Shown: positions 9,919 through 19,374, counted from the first letter of the stretch. The stretch: 38,499 nt of DNA from Planctomycetota bacterium (GCA_014384025.1 JACNGQ010000411.1:1-38499), one strand, 5' to 3'. The notes: a model not told the origin generated them from the sequence alone. Made by a program: numbers and translations.

Positions 9919-9941
9919 CGTGAAAACTAACAGCTAATTAT

Positions 9942-9974
9942 AAAAAAACAGAACTGTCGAGCTCGGCAGTTCTG
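9942..9974 (-). terminator. Intrinsic terminator between export lipoprotein and exosortase genes
   Basis: The stem halves are 9949-9956 and 9967-9974 (CAGAACTG / CAGTTCTG), and the loop between them is itself self-complementary (CGAGCTCG). On the minus strand the hairpin is followed directly by seven T residues (9948-9942). This is a textbook Rho-independent terminator lying inside a set of co-oriented genes, so it probably ends or attenuates transcription of the upstream gene before the exosortase. Confidence 0.88.
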
Positions 9975-9996
9975 CACTTTTTACTCTATACTTTTC

Positions 9997-12204
9997 TTAG
10001 AACCAACCCGGAAAAGGTCTGCTGGTGCCAAAATCTCTATCTGAAAAATTACGGTCATAAACAAAGCCGAATCCGTAAGTAGCTCTAAAGGCATTTCGCA
10101 GAATTGCCCGCCATCTGGAGGTTGGATGCGTTCCGACATTGATTAAATCATTTGGCTTTATAAAGATATCCGGCAGCTCACCGCTGGCAATCTTATCCAA
10201 ATCCAGCATTACTATTTCTTCACGATCTCTACCTATTCTTCTAACCACCTCGACGCGTTTAGGCCAGGCCAAAGGTCCCAATCCGCCCGCAGCAGCTATA
10301 GCCATTTTCAAAGTCATTGGTCGTCCTGTCATATTAAAATAACCCGGACGGTTTACATGACCCATTATGCAAAACTCACCAACAATATTAACCGGCACAT
10401 GAATAGTATCGCCGGGCTTTATCACGATATTATATCTGGAATCACCGGCAAGTAACTTTGTAGCCGGAATTCTTATAAGGCGCGTTCCGGTACCGGATTC
10501 ACGTTTCATACTAGGCATCTCATATGTGCCGGTCGGTTGTTCGCCAGGTTCAATCTTTATAAGAGGCCTTACAGGCTCAATGGTTCCTGGCGAAGTCGGT
10601 GTACCCTTTTGAATAGGAACCCACTGGCCGTCCTTGAATTTCCACTCAATATGCCCGGGTTGTTCTTTCTCTTGCATTGGAGTTGGAGCTGGTGCTGGAG
10701 TTGGAGTCGGAGGTGGTGCCTGTGAGCCACTTGGAACAGCAATCCACTTGCCGTTCTGAAATTTCCACTCGATGTTTCCGAGTTCTTTCGAAGCCAACGG
10801 TTCATTTATCACTTTGGGAGCAACCGGCGCCGATGATGCCAGTGCTTGCGGATGATTTATTCGCTGATTTGTCCAATTGTCGGAACGAGCCAGCTCCTGA
10901 AAAGACTCCCGCGCATTTTCAACATCTACTCCCCCATTCAACCATTTTTGTTGATTGCGAGAACGCTCTTGCAGAGTCTTTAGAATGTCTCTAACACTTA
11001 CAGGCTCTTCCATTGCCTTCGGAGCAGCCGGCGCAGGAGTGAATACCATTGAATCCCTGCGACTTGCTACTCGTTCATCTAACCTATTTTCGGAACGAGC
11101 CAGCATTCGGAACGACTCTATTGCGTTCTCGACATCAACCGGCCCGTTTAACCACATTTGTTCACGGCGAGAGCGTTCCTCTAAAGTATTCAATATGTCA
11201 TTGACACCTATCGGCTCTTGCGCAGATGGCTGCAATTCAGTCTGGGTGTCCACCCGACCGGGATTTCGATTACTCGGCCATTCAAAGGCTTTCGGCATTC
11301 CAGCCGCTTCCCAATCATCTGTTGCCATTTCAGATGAGGTTATCACTACTTTGCTTTCAGGCCATTGATACCCATATTGTCCGCGAGGCGATACAGTCTG
11401 TTCCATCCGGTGCGATGGGGCGGCAGTTTCAGGTTCAATCATTTTTAGCTCAAGCTCATCGTATCCCGGCTTAAGAAGTTCATGTCCTGCTGCCTTATTG
11501 CCATCGGTAAAGCGCGAAACAAAAATATAGCTCACGTTAAACTGCCTTGGCCCTCCTGCCGTCGCAAGCGCATCGGTCAGCCTGAAATTATACCGCGGAA
11601 TCGGGTATCTGCCCGGACCGGGAATACCATCGCCTAATATTGAAAAAGCGCGCTGCTGAGACCCGGATAAAGTTACAATAACCGATGGATTCTTCAATAT
11701 GCCTGGTGAAAGGACCTGTTTTATCTGTTCTTCAAGCTGTGTTTCACTCAATCCCGCAACTTCAATTACTCCAACTTCCGGTATGGATATTTTACCAGTT
11801 TCAGTAACGACATAATTGCTAACAAATTGAATGCCCTCTTGAAGCAGCTCAAAGATAGCCACAGTGATAACATCACCAGCCCTGAAAACATAATCAGACT
11901 CAACTGCAACAGTATCTATGGGCATTGGCTCTTCGGCCTGTTCCCAGGCTACCGTTGTTTCCTCGGCCACACCTAATGAATCCAATATGACATTGACGGC
12001 AGGAACAGGGCGAAACCTTCCCACCTGTGTTGGGTCAAAAAACTTATTGCCGCAACCAGATGAAAGTGTAATAAATAGTAAAAAGGAAGCAATGAACAAA
12101 AGGCGGCCGGTTTTACCAATTTTTTCGATTCTCAAACGCGATTTATCACGTCGAAAAGCCGGCCTGTTACCCTTGCCTTCACTTGCCTTGTGTATCCCGT
12201 CCAT
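9997..12204 (-). CDS. Wza-like polysaccharide export lipoprotein with SLBB domains and a large repeat-bearing insert
   Basis: 735 residues from the ATG at 12204, chosen because GGAAG lies about 11 bases upstream; a longer frame reaches 12276 without a ribosome site. After a basic stretch comes a lipoprotein signal with lipobox LSSGC (Cys51). Next is a polysaccharide export domain (VFRAGDVITVAIFE ... SIPEVGVIEVAGLSE) and a first SLBB-like segment (AFSILGDGIPGPGRY). An unusual insert of over 250 residues follows, then a second SLBB unit (FCIMGHVNRPGYFNM ... MAIAAAGGLGPLAWP) and a short C-terminal region. The insert holds two copies of an approximately 45-residue unit (ERSR..QxWLNG.VDVEN) and two WKF..G.W units separated by a proline-rich linker. 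The family forms the outer-membrane channel for polysaccharide. As the first gene of the cluster it would be made in excess of the downstream genes because of the terminator behind it. Confidence 0.9.
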   Translation of the reverse strand: MDGIHKASEGKGNRPAFRRDKSRLRIEKIGKTGRLLFIASFLLFITLSSGCGNKFFDPTQVGRFRPVPAVNVILDSLGVAEETTVAWEQAEEPMPIDTVAVESDYVFRAGDVITVAIFELLQEGIQFVSNYVVTETGKISIPEVGVIEVAGLSETQLEEQIKQVLSPGILKNPSVIVTLSGSQQRAFSILGDGIPGPGRYPIPRYNFRLTDALATAGGPRQFNVSYIFVSRFTDGNKAAGHELLKPGYDELELKMIEPETAAPSHRMEQTVSPRGQYGYQWPESKVVITSSEMATDDWEAAGMPKAFEWPSNRNPGRVDTQTELQPSAQEPIGVNDILNTLEERSRREQMWLNGPVDVENAIESFRMLARSENRLDERVASRRDSMVFTPAPAAPKAMEEPVSVRDILKTLQERSRNQQKWLNGGVDVENARESFQELARSDNWTNQRINHPQALASSAPVAPKVINEPLASKELGNIEWKFQNGKWIAVPSGSQAPPPTPTPAPAPTPMQEKEQPGHIEWKFKDGQWVPIQKGTPTSPGTIEPVRPLIKIEPGEQPTGTYEMPSMKRESGTGTRLIRIPATKLLAGDSRYNIVIKPGDTIHVPVNIVGEFCIMGHVNRPGYFNMTGRPMTLKMAIAAAGGLGPLAWPKRVEVVRRIGRDREEIVMLDLDKIASGELPDIFIKPNDLINVGTHPTSRWRAILRNAFRATYGFGFVYDRNFSDRDFGTSRPFPGWF

Positions 12205-12928
12205 AGCAATAAACTTCCAAAAACAACGAGCTTTACTCTGTCCAAAACACCTGGACCGCTTAAAAACACACCTCAACTCGGAAATTTATCGGTTTAATGC
12301 TTTGCTCGCTTAACTTTATTTGACGCCTATAAAGCCAATCTAACAAGGTAAGAAAAGAAAATTACTATCAATATTCATATATCTGTAAAAACGCCGATTT
12401 CCTATGACTTATACGCAAAAAAACAGAATCTCCAAATAAGAATTTCGCCCCTTTAGTTATCACAACTATCAATCCATAAAGCACTTACGAATCCATATGC
12501 TTCTATGGCATAATCCCAAGCGAATTGTCCGCCTGTTATAAAATCTTCATTAATTCATCCATATCCCGGGAATGCATAGTTTGTTCTCAGACACCTCTTA
12601 ATCCGGGGCCGATAATCACCGCAATACCAATATAGGCACAAAGTCCATTTGATGGGAATATTTTGTGAATACCGATAAAAAATTATTAATCACTAAAAGA
12701 AAAATGTCACGCAAGGACAGGATAGATGTTTCTCAGTTTAGTTTCTTAAATAGAAGAGCATTTTGCGCCGATGAATTGACTGAACTCTCATGATTAACGA
12801 ATTCGAATGTAAGAAATTTTTTAGATTTCTTATAACTTTCCGATGGAGGAAACGTTTTCTATAGTAAGATTCAGTCTAAGATTGTTAATAAACATACTTG
12901 TCGGTCTTAATTTTTGGAGGTCCAAAGA
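12205..12928. other. Long intergenic region between divergent genes
   Basis: About 720 AT-rich bases separate the divergent Wza-like gene and the secreted-protein gene. Both promoters should lie here, but no -35/-10 pair is good enough to call on either strand. A small inverted repeat, CCATA-TGCTTC-TATGG, lies near 12493-12508, and a palindrome CGAATTCG near 12798-12805. One short open frame, listed separately, lies at 12665-12793. Nothing else was recognised. Confidence 0.5.
12665..12793 (+). CDS. Possible small ORF of unknown function
   Basis: A 42-codon frame beginning with GTG at 12665, with an internal ATG at 12704 that would give 29 residues, ending with TGA at 12791-12793. The predicted peptide is mixed and charged (SRKDRIDVSQFSFLNRRA) rather than low-complexity, which is why it is listed. 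A weak GGGA lies about 9 bases before the GTG and only AAAAGAAAA precedes the ATG. It could be a degraded gene remnant, a genuine small protein, or chance in the long spacer. No family is recognised. Confidence 0.2.
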   Translation: MNTDKKLLITKRKMSRKDRIDVSQFSFLNRRAFCADELTELS

Positions 12929-14815
12929 ATGTTGAAGTCAAAATATGTCAGAAGTACGTTTGTGACAGGATTACTGGTAATGCTCGTCCTTGCTACAGGA
13001 CTGCAGGCGGCAAGTGTAGTACAACCAGCAGATGATCCACTGCTCAAAATGCTCCCGGCGGAGAGCCTGTTTTGCATACGAGTAAATCATTTTGAACACA
13101 CAGTAAATCAAACAGATCAGTTTTTAGCCGGCATCTCACCTATACCTTTGGGGCTCTCGATGATGGTACGCATGCAGTTAGCAAATGTGCTGGGCAGTCC
13201 GGAATTGAACGGGGTTAATATGAACGGTAGTCTTGCAGTATTTGGCGTAATGCTGCCCGGAGAACAAACATCAAATAATCCGGCTTCAAATATATTCATC
13301 GGCGGATTTGTTCCTGTTACAGATTATAGACAATTTATCAGCAATCCCAACTGCAGCCAACCGGATGACAACGGTATTTCTAAAATCACAAGCAATGGGA
13401 CTCCCATATTACTGACTACAAAGATTGGCAATCATGCATTGATAGGCTGGGCAAATGATTATGACAAGCTTCTCAGAATGGCAAAAGTGATTTCAACCGC
13501 CAGGACAACGAAGCTTGCGAGTTCCATTGATGCCGCCGAGGCTAAACTGGCTATACTTGAACCGGTGTGGGCCTATGGTAATATCCAACAGGCATCCAAA
13601 ACTTTTGGGCCTTTGTTATTGGGCAAAATTGAAGAGATAAAAACGATAATTAAAAGCACCGGACCTGACAGCCCTGGGGCGCCGCCGAAAAACATGCAGA
13701 ATTTCACACAGAATGTAATGAATATGTACGCAGACATTCTTCAGAAGCTAATGAAGGAAGCCCGGTACTTCAGCATAGCTATCAAACCGAAGCCCAATGT
13801 TCTTAATATCACCAAAACCGTCTCCGCCGTTCACGGTACGGATATGGCAAATATGTTCGTCTCAGATGCTTCAGCGGACAGAAAGAACAATCTTCTTAAT
13901 TATCTGGAAGACGGGGCGATGATGAATTTCGGAGTTACAGTAAATAAATATTTATGGAAAGAATGCAACCTCAAGGGTATAGATTTGCTTGCCATTATGG
14001 CCGGTGAGAGTATGAACGCCGAGGATATCGATAAGATGAAAGCTCTGATAGAAGATGGAATTGACTGTCTCGGCGGCCCAATTGCATGTTCAGCTTCGAT
14101 AGACGCCAAAAACAAACCGCCCTTTATTGCGAAGTATGTTATAGCTGTCAAAGATAAGAATAAATTCAACCAGCTAATAGAAAATTCAATGCAGCTTTTC
14201 AACACCAGTGGAATTTTGGATTTTTATAAGAACATGGGGATAGAAACCAGCTTTGAAATACAACGCGGTGTTGACAGCTATAAAAATGTCTCGATAGATT
14301 CGGCCAAACTCACGATGAAATCAATAGATGCCGCCTCGCCGCAGGGACAAATGATAAATTCTATGTACGGCGGAGGATTTGATTACAGATGGGGCATTGT
14401 TAATGGGCTCTGTGTTTTAACTATCGGCAGTAATGCGGATTCGTCGATACGTGAGCTGATTGACCAGGTAAAAGCCGGCAGAACGCAAATGGGCTCCGAG
14501 GTAAAGGCGGCTCTGGAACTACTCCCTGAGGCAGAAAAAGCTGACTTCGTGGTGACATATAATGTGCTGCGCTGGTTAAAGATAGCCGGTTCAATAACGG
14601 TTATGCCGATACCAATGCCGATGCTGCAGACGGATATTCCAACAAAAAGCAATATTGCATTGGCAGGTAAAGCCGGAAATGGCAAAATGGTTGTGGATAT
14701 TGCTCTGCCAAAAGAGCATCTCAAAGAGATGATGACAGCCGTTCTAATGATGCAACAGCAAATGAAGATGATGATGCAGCAGAATTCCAATCCCTCTGGT
14801 AATAAAATGAATTAG
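12929..14815 (+). CDS. Secreted protein of unknown function
   Basis: 628 residues. The start is the ATG at 12929, which has a perfect GGAGG eight bases upstream; a TTG at 12914 in the same frame lies before that site and is unlikely. A signal peptide is clear (KYVRSTFVTGLLVMLVLATG, cleavage probably after LQA). The mature part begins with a segment typical of planctomycete and cyanobacterial envelope proteins (DDPLLKMLPAESLFCIRVNH), somewhat like DUF3352-type proteins that start with a P-A-D/E-[ST]-x-x-x-x-x-V pattern, but the link is tentative. There are no membrane helices after the signal. The last ~35 residues are rich in Met and Gln (MMQQQMKMMMQQ). It stands alone, with a terminator 50 bases downstream and convergent genes beyond. 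A role in the envelope or periplasm is inferred from the signal peptide only. Confidence 0.8.
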   Translation: MLKSKYVRSTFVTGLLVMLVLATGLQAASVVQPADDPLLKMLPAESLFCIRVNHFEHTVNQTDQFLAGISPIPLGLSMMVRMQLANVLGSPELNGVNMNGSLAVFGVMLPGEQTSNNPASNIFIGGFVPVTDYRQFISNPNCSQPDDNGISKITSNGTPILLTTKIGNHALIGWANDYDKLLRMAKVISTARTTKLASSIDAAEAKLAILEPVWAYGNIQQASKTFGPLLLGKIEEIKTIIKSTGPDSPGAPPKNMQNFTQNVMNMYADILQKLMKEARYFSIAIKPKPNVLNITKTVSAVHGTDMANMFVSDASADRKNNLLNYLEDGAMMNFGVTVNKYLWKECNLKGIDLLAIMAGESMNAEDIDKMKALIEDGIDCLGGPIACSASIDAKNKPPFIAKYVIAVKDKNKFNQLIENSMQLFNTSGILDFYKNMGIETSFEIQRGVDSYKNVSIDSAKLTMKSIDAASPQGQMINSMYGGGFDYRWGIVNGLCVLTIGSNADSSIRELIDQVKAGRTQMGSEVKAALELLPEAEKADFVVTYNVLRWLKIAGSITVMPIPMPMLQTDIPTKSNIALAGKAGNGKMVVDIALPKEHLKEMMTAVLMMQQQMKMMMQQNSNPSGNKMN

Positions 14816-14865
14816 AACATGAGGTCACACCGAAAAGACAAATTCTAAACGAAACCCAAACGGAC

Positions 14866-14896
14866 AAAGGTCGGGCCAAACAACCCGACCTTTTTT
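14866..14896 (+). terminator. Intrinsic terminator after secreted-protein gene
   Basis: A ten-base-pair stem AAAGGTCGGG / CCCGACCTTT (14866-14875 and 14884-14893) with loop CCAAACAA, followed by T residues to 14896. It ends the plus-strand gene. On the minus strand no T-run follows the stem, so it serves the facing lipoprotein gene less well. Confidence 0.88.
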
Positions 14897-14902
14897 GTGA
14901 TT

Positions 14903-15730
14903 CTACTTTGAGCGTTTGAAAGTGTGATTATCTATTTTAACAAGTCGTTCCTGCAAATTGCCCCGTGCGTCGGCTTTAAATATCTCTATACTGGCAGGAA
15001 CACGAACACCGTCTTTTTCGACCGCTGTATAGTCATAACCGCGAACCGCAAAATTACTATCTCCGCTCATAAAGTCAAATACAAGCATGTCTATTAAAGA
15101 ACCGTCCCTGTCCTGATATAAAACCGCCTTAGACAAAACAAAAGCAGGTTCGGAATCAAGCTCGCCTCCGACAACCGGTATGCTTAGTCTGCTAATCGGG
15201 TAATACCATTGTCCCTGGATTTTGAGCCCTGTGGTTTCTTTGGAAAACTCAGCCGATTCATCAAAAAAACGTGCCGGCACTGTTATAATACTCAATATCA
15301 TTTCAGCAAAATGATTACTGCCTATTACGACCGGCAGTGCATCACTTTGTCCGCCTTCCTTCAATACATCGAACTTGCCTTTCGATAACTGCCAGACAAA
15401 TCTGCCCTGCGGCTCCCGAGCTGAAATCTGAATAGAATTCGACCAGGGATAAACCACATGATGCTGCTCAGTCAGGTGGAAACTACCGTCCGGTTGATAA
15501 AAAGTAACTACACAATCGAGCTGCAGCTCTTTTGTTCGGGTCCATGCGTTCCAGCCGCCAACCGCTTCAATCGCTTTAACCACATAATCAGGCGGAACAG
15601 AAGTCATTTCAATCTCCGGTCCGGAATCTAAAACATCTACTGCTTCTTCCTTATATTTCCGCTGACACCCTGTGAAGATGAAAGCAACGACAAGAACCAT
15701 CCAAATTATCTTTGAGAACCTATTGTCCAT
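14903..15730 (-). CDS. Small lipoprotein, unknown function
   Basis: 275 residues from the ATG at 15730, which has AAGGGA about six bases upstream. A longer frame to 15799 would overlap the preceding gene and place the signal peptide internally, so it is rejected. The signal ends in a lipobox (WMVLVVAFIFTGC), giving a lipid-anchored protein. The mature part (about 250 residues) has alternating strands, e.g. VVKAIEAVGGWNAWTRTKEL near residue 50, then LQLDCVVTFYQPDGSFH, a pattern resembling outer-membrane lipoprotein-carrier (LolA/LolB-like) folds. That fold assignment is only a guess. It starts 50 bases after the pyruvate:ferredoxin oxidoreductase gene on the same strand and may be cotranscribed, with no evident functional tie. 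Confidence 0.75.
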   Translation of the reverse strand: MDNRFSKIIWMVLVVAFIFTGCQRKYKEEAVDVLDSGPEIEMTSVPPDYVVKAIEAVGGWNAWTRTKELQLDCVVTFYQPDGSFHLTEQHHVVYPWSNSIQISAREPQGRFVWQLSKGKFDVLKEGGQSDALPVVIGSNHFAEMILSIITVPARFFDESAEFSKETTGLKIQGQWYYPISRLSIPVVGGELDSEPAFVLSKAVLYQDRDGSLIDMLVFDFMSGDSNFAVRGYDYTAVEKDGVRVPASIEIFKADARGNLQERLVKIDNHTFKRSK

Positions 15731-15780
15731 TTGTTTTCCCTTAGCCTCCCATTTCCTATTTTGCATTTTAGTCCTTACGC

Positions 15781-18700
15781 TTAACATTTTCCATCGCACG
15801 CCAGATTTGCAAGCTGCTCCATCAGAGCATACCTTCGAGTAACATCACTACCGGCAAGTTTGATTAACTGCGCCGCCACTTCGGGTTTGGATTGCTTTAG
15901 CGTTCGATAACGATTTTCTCCGTAAGCATAATCTTCGAAGCTTTCCGTTGGAGCTTTCGAATCGAGTTGTAACGGATTTTTACCCTGCTCTGTCAGCCGC
16001 GGATCGAATCTATATAACGGCCAATGACCACACGCTACTGCCTTTTTTTGCTCCAGATAACCCGCCGTCATATCAATACCGTGGGCGATACAATGGGAAT
16101 AGGCAATTATAAGCGAAGGTCCAGGGTAAGCTTCGGCCTCGACAAAGGCCTTTACTGTTTGGTTGGTATTTGCACCCATCGCTACCTTTGCTACATAAAT
16201 GTTTCCATAGGTCATAGCCAGAAGCCCGAGGTCTTTCTTGGGCATCATTTTTCCAGCAGCGGCAAACTTGGCAACTGCGGCCCGTGGTGTGGATTTCGAC
16301 ATCTGTCCGCCGGTATTCGAATATACTTCCGTATCCAAAACAAGCACATTAACATTGGCACCGCTTGCCAAAACGTGGTCCAATCCGCCATACCCGATAT
16401 CATAGGCCCATCCGTCGCCACCAAGAGCCCAAACTGATTTCCGAACAAGATAATCAGCAACATCCAATAGCTGCCTGCAATAAGAACAATCGCTTTTTTT
16501 GCACTGAGTTTTTAGCTCATCCACCCGAGTCCGCTGTTGTTCGATAGCACTCTGGTCGGGATTATCTTCCAATGTCGCCGTCCGAATTTCCTGTTGCAGT
16601 TTCGAATCAATACAGTCTTTCTCTGCCGCCCTATCCATCAGTACAAGTGCGTTTTCCCGGAATTTGTCAACTGTAAGCCGCATACCCATCGCAAATTCGG
16701 CGCAATCCTCGAACAAACTATTGCTCCAGGTCGGTCCTCTGCCGTCAAATCTTTTCGTATAAGGCGTCGTAGGTAGATTCCCACCGTAAATCGATGAACA
16801 GCCTGTCGCATTGCCGATCAAAGCCCTGTCTCCGAACAATTGTGACATTAGTTTAACGTAAGCCGTCTCTCCGCAGCCGGCACATGCACCGGAATATTCA
16901 AACAACGGTTCAATCAACTGACTACCCTTTACGCTGCCTGATTTAAAGAGCTCTCGGTCTGTATTCGGAATGGCCAGGAAATATGTATAATTCTCCCGTT
17001 GAGTATCGCGAACAGGCTCCTGCAGAACCATATTGATTGCCTTTCGGCCTGTTGGCTGCTTGGACTCATCTTTTTCCTGTGCAGGACAAGCTACAACACA
17101 GGCACCACAACCGGTACAGTCTTCCGGAGCAGGTTGAACGGTGAATTTCATATCTTTAAAGTCTTTACCTTTGGCATCAGCACTTTTGAATGATGCCGGA
17201 GCATCTTTTAGATACTTCTGATCGTAAGCCTTTATCCTTATAGCCGCATGCGGACAAACAAAAGAGCACGTACCGCACTGAATGCAAACATCAGGCTCCC
17301 ATTCTGGAATATCGACGGCAATATTGCGTTTTTCATATTTTGTCGTACCGGTTAGAAACTTGCCGTCAACCGGCATTTTGCTTACAGGCACTTTATCACC
17401 CCGAAGCGCTATTAGCTCTGCCGTAACCTCTTTAACAAAATCAGGAGCATCGTCCGGAACCACCGGTGGCATTTTTTTCTTACTCGTAACCTTGGCCGGT
17501 ACTGTAACTTCAAAGATTTTATCAAGAGCGCCGTCAACCGCTGCATTGTTCATATCAACAATTTTCTGGCCCTTCTTGCCGTAAGTCTTTTGGATAGCGT
17601 CTTTGATTGCTTCGACTGCCGAATCAAGCGGGATAATATTACTAATTTTGAAAAAAGCGGTCTGCATAATTACATTGATTCGACCACCTAAGCCAAGCTC
17701 ACCGGCAAGCGCAATCGCATCAATAATGTAGAACTTCAGCTTCTTATCGATTATTTGCTTCTGCACCTCCTGTGGCAAAGTGTCCCACACCTCATCCTTG
17801 TCATGGCTGCTGGTCAGCAGAAACGGGGCTCCCTCGCGTGCAGAGGAAAGCATATCGTATTTTTCCAGGAAACTCGGGTTATGACACGCAATAAAATCGG
17901 CCTTGCTTACAAGGTAAGGCCTTCGAATAAGTTTATCGCCAAACCGCAGATGCGATACGGTTACAGCACCGGCCTTTTTCGAATCATAAACAAAATAAGC
18001 CTGGGCGTAATTATCCGTCAGCTCGCCGATAATTTTAATGGAGTTTCTGTTCGCACCAACAGTGCCGTCCGAACCGAGCCCAAAGAACATCGCAGAATAA
18101 AAACCCTCGCTGGGAATATCAAAAGATTCGTCAACATCCAGACTGACATTGGTTACATCGTCAACGATGCCTACAGTAAAACCTCTTTGGGGCTTTTCCT
18201 TATCGAGATTATCAAAGACGGCCTTTACCATAGCGGGCGTAAATTCCTTCGAGCCCAACCCATATCGTCCGCCAACAATAAGCGGATACGTATTGAACGG
18301 TCCTTGTTTTGCTTCCATTGCTTCGCCAATTGCAGTGCGAACGTCCACATACAACGGCTCTCCAATAGAACCGGGCTCTTTTGTTCTGTCCAATACCGCT
18401 ATTTTCTTAACGGTTTTCGGCAAGGCGGCAATAAAGTGCTCGATGCTGAACGGCCTGTAAAGACGCACCTTGAGCACACCCGCTTTTTCACCTTGAGATG
18501 CCATAAACTCAGCGGTTTCATGGGCGGTATCTGCGCCTGAGCCCATAATAATAATAACCTTCTCGGCGTCTTGGGGTCCGACATAATCGAACAAATGATA
18601 TTGCCTTCCAACCAGTTTGGCGAACTTATCCATTGTATCCTGAACAATCTTCGGTACAGCTAAATAATACTTGTTCACCGTCTCTCTGCCCTGGAAGTAC

Positions 18701-19374
18701 ACATCCGGATTTTGTGCCGTTCCTGAAATCATCGGCCGGTCTGGACAAAGCGCCCTGGCCTTATGCTGTGTAACTAACTCGTCATCAATCATCTCTCGGA
18801 TATCATCGAACGTAAATTCCTCGACCTTTTGAAGCTCATGACTGGTTCTGAAACCGTCAAAGAAATGCAGGAAAGGGACTCGCGAAGCCAATGTTACCTG
18901 CTGAGCAATAAGAGCCATATCCATAACTTCCTGAACACTATCCGAGCAAAGCATTCCAAAGCCCGTCTCACGACAAGTCATCACATCAGAATGGTCGCCG
19001 AATATCGAAAGTGCCTGACAAGCCAATGAACGAGCTGAGATGTGAAAAACGGTAGGAAGCAGCTCGCCGGCAATTTTGTACATATTGGGAATCATCAGCA
19101 AAAGCCCTTGTGAGGCGGTGAAAGTGGTTGTCAAAGCACCGCTCGCCAATGCTCCATGCACAGCACCAGCCGCACCGGCTTCCGACTGCATCTCCGTTAC
19201 CGAAGGAATTGTTCCCCATATATTAGGCTGACCTTTGGCTGTTTTGGCATCAGCCATTTCACCCATAGGTGAGCTTGGAGTAATCGGATATATTGCAATA
19301 ACTTCATTCGTAGCGTGGGCCACATATGCCGCTGCTGTATTACCGTCAATCGTAACCATTTTGCGTTTCTTCAT
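15781..19374 (-). CDS. nifJ: Pyruvate:ferredoxin (flavodoxin) oxidoreductase
   Basis: 1197 residues, the usual length for the single-chain enzyme, which oxidises pyruvate plus CoA to acetyl-CoA and CO2 and reduces ferredoxin or flavodoxin in the cytoplasm. Domain I begins with GNTAAAYVAHATNEVIAIYP and ITPSSPMGE. The CoA/linker domains follow, and a 2[4Fe-4S] ferredoxin domain has CIQCGTCSFVCP near residue 700 and CTGCGACVVACP near 755. A proximal cluster/TPP domain follows, with CAGCGETAYVKL, TGCSSIYGG and the thiamine-diphosphate site GDGWAYDIGYGG near 990, then TEVYSNTGGQ. All expected cofactor residues are visible. The start has GGAG six bases upstream. It implies anaerobic or fermentative carbon metabolism. 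The 434-base spacer upstream should contain its promoter, but none was clear on the minus strand. Confidence 0.97.
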   Translation of the reverse strand: MKKRKMVTIDGNTAAAYVAHATNEVIAIYPITPSSPMGEMADAKTAKGQPNIWGTIPSVTEMQSEAGAAGAVHGALASGALTTTFTASQGLLLMIPNMYKIAGELLPTVFHISARSLACQALSIFGDHSDVMTCRETGFGMLCSDSVQEVMDMALIAQQVTLASRVPFLHFFDGFRTSHELQKVEEFTFDDIREMIDDELVTQHKARALCPDRPMISGTAQNPDVYFQGRETVNKYYLAVPKIVQDTMDKFAKLVGRQYHLFDYVGPQDAEKVIIIMGSGADTAHETAEFMASQGEKAGVLKVRLYRPFSIEHFIAALPKTVKKIAVLDRTKEPGSIGEPLYVDVRTAIGEAMEAKQGPFNTYPLIVGGRYGLGSKEFTPAMVKAVFDNLDKEKPQRGFTVGIVDDVTNVSLDVDESFDIPSEGFYSAMFFGLGSDGTVGANRNSIKIIGELTDNYAQAYFVYDSKKAGAVTVSHLRFGDKLIRRPYLVSKADFIACHNPSFLEKYDMLSSAREGAPFLLTSSHDKDEVWDTLPQEVQKQIIDKKLKFYIIDAIALAGELGLGGRINVIMQTAFFKISNIIPLDSAVEAIKDAIQKTYGKKGQKIVDMNNAAVDGALDKIFEVTVPAKVTSKKKMPPVVPDDAPDFVKEVTAELIALRGDKVPVSKMPVDGKFLTGTTKYEKRNIAVDIPEWEPDVCIQCGTCSFVCPHAAIRIKAYDQKYLKDAPASFKSADAKGKDFKDMKFTVQPAPEDCTGCGACVVACPAQEKDESKQPTGRKAINMVLQEPVRDTQRENYTYFLAIPNTDRELFKSGSVKGSQLIEPLFEYSGACAGCGETAYVKLMSQLFGDRALIGNATGCSSIYGGNLPTTPYTKRFDGRGPTWSNSLFEDCAEFAMGMRLTVDKFRENALVLMDRAAEKDCIDSKLQQEIRTATLEDNPDQSAIEQQRTRVDELKTQCKKSDCSYCRQLLDVADYLVRKSVWALGGDGWAYDIGYGGLDHVLASGANVNVLVLDTEVYSNTGGQMSKSTPRAAVAKFAAAGKMMPKKDLGLLAMTYGNIYVAKVAMGANTNQTVKAFVEAEAYPGPSLIIAYSHCIAHGIDMTAGYLEQKKAVACGHWPLYRFDPRLTEQGKNPLQLDSKAPTESFEDYAYGENRYRTLKQSKPEVAAQLIKLAGSDVTRRYALMEQLANLACDGKC

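Noticed and set aside
12832-12866. Promoter candidate TTTCCG / TATAGT upstream of the secreted-protein gene
   Set aside because: The -10 is fair but the -35 matches the consensus poorly; not strong enough to call.
17755-18540. 261-codon open frame on the plus strand opposite the oxidoreductase gene
   Set aside because: It lies wholly antisense to a clear, full-length nifJ with all motifs, has no ribosome site and encodes no recognisable domain; it is a shadow frame.
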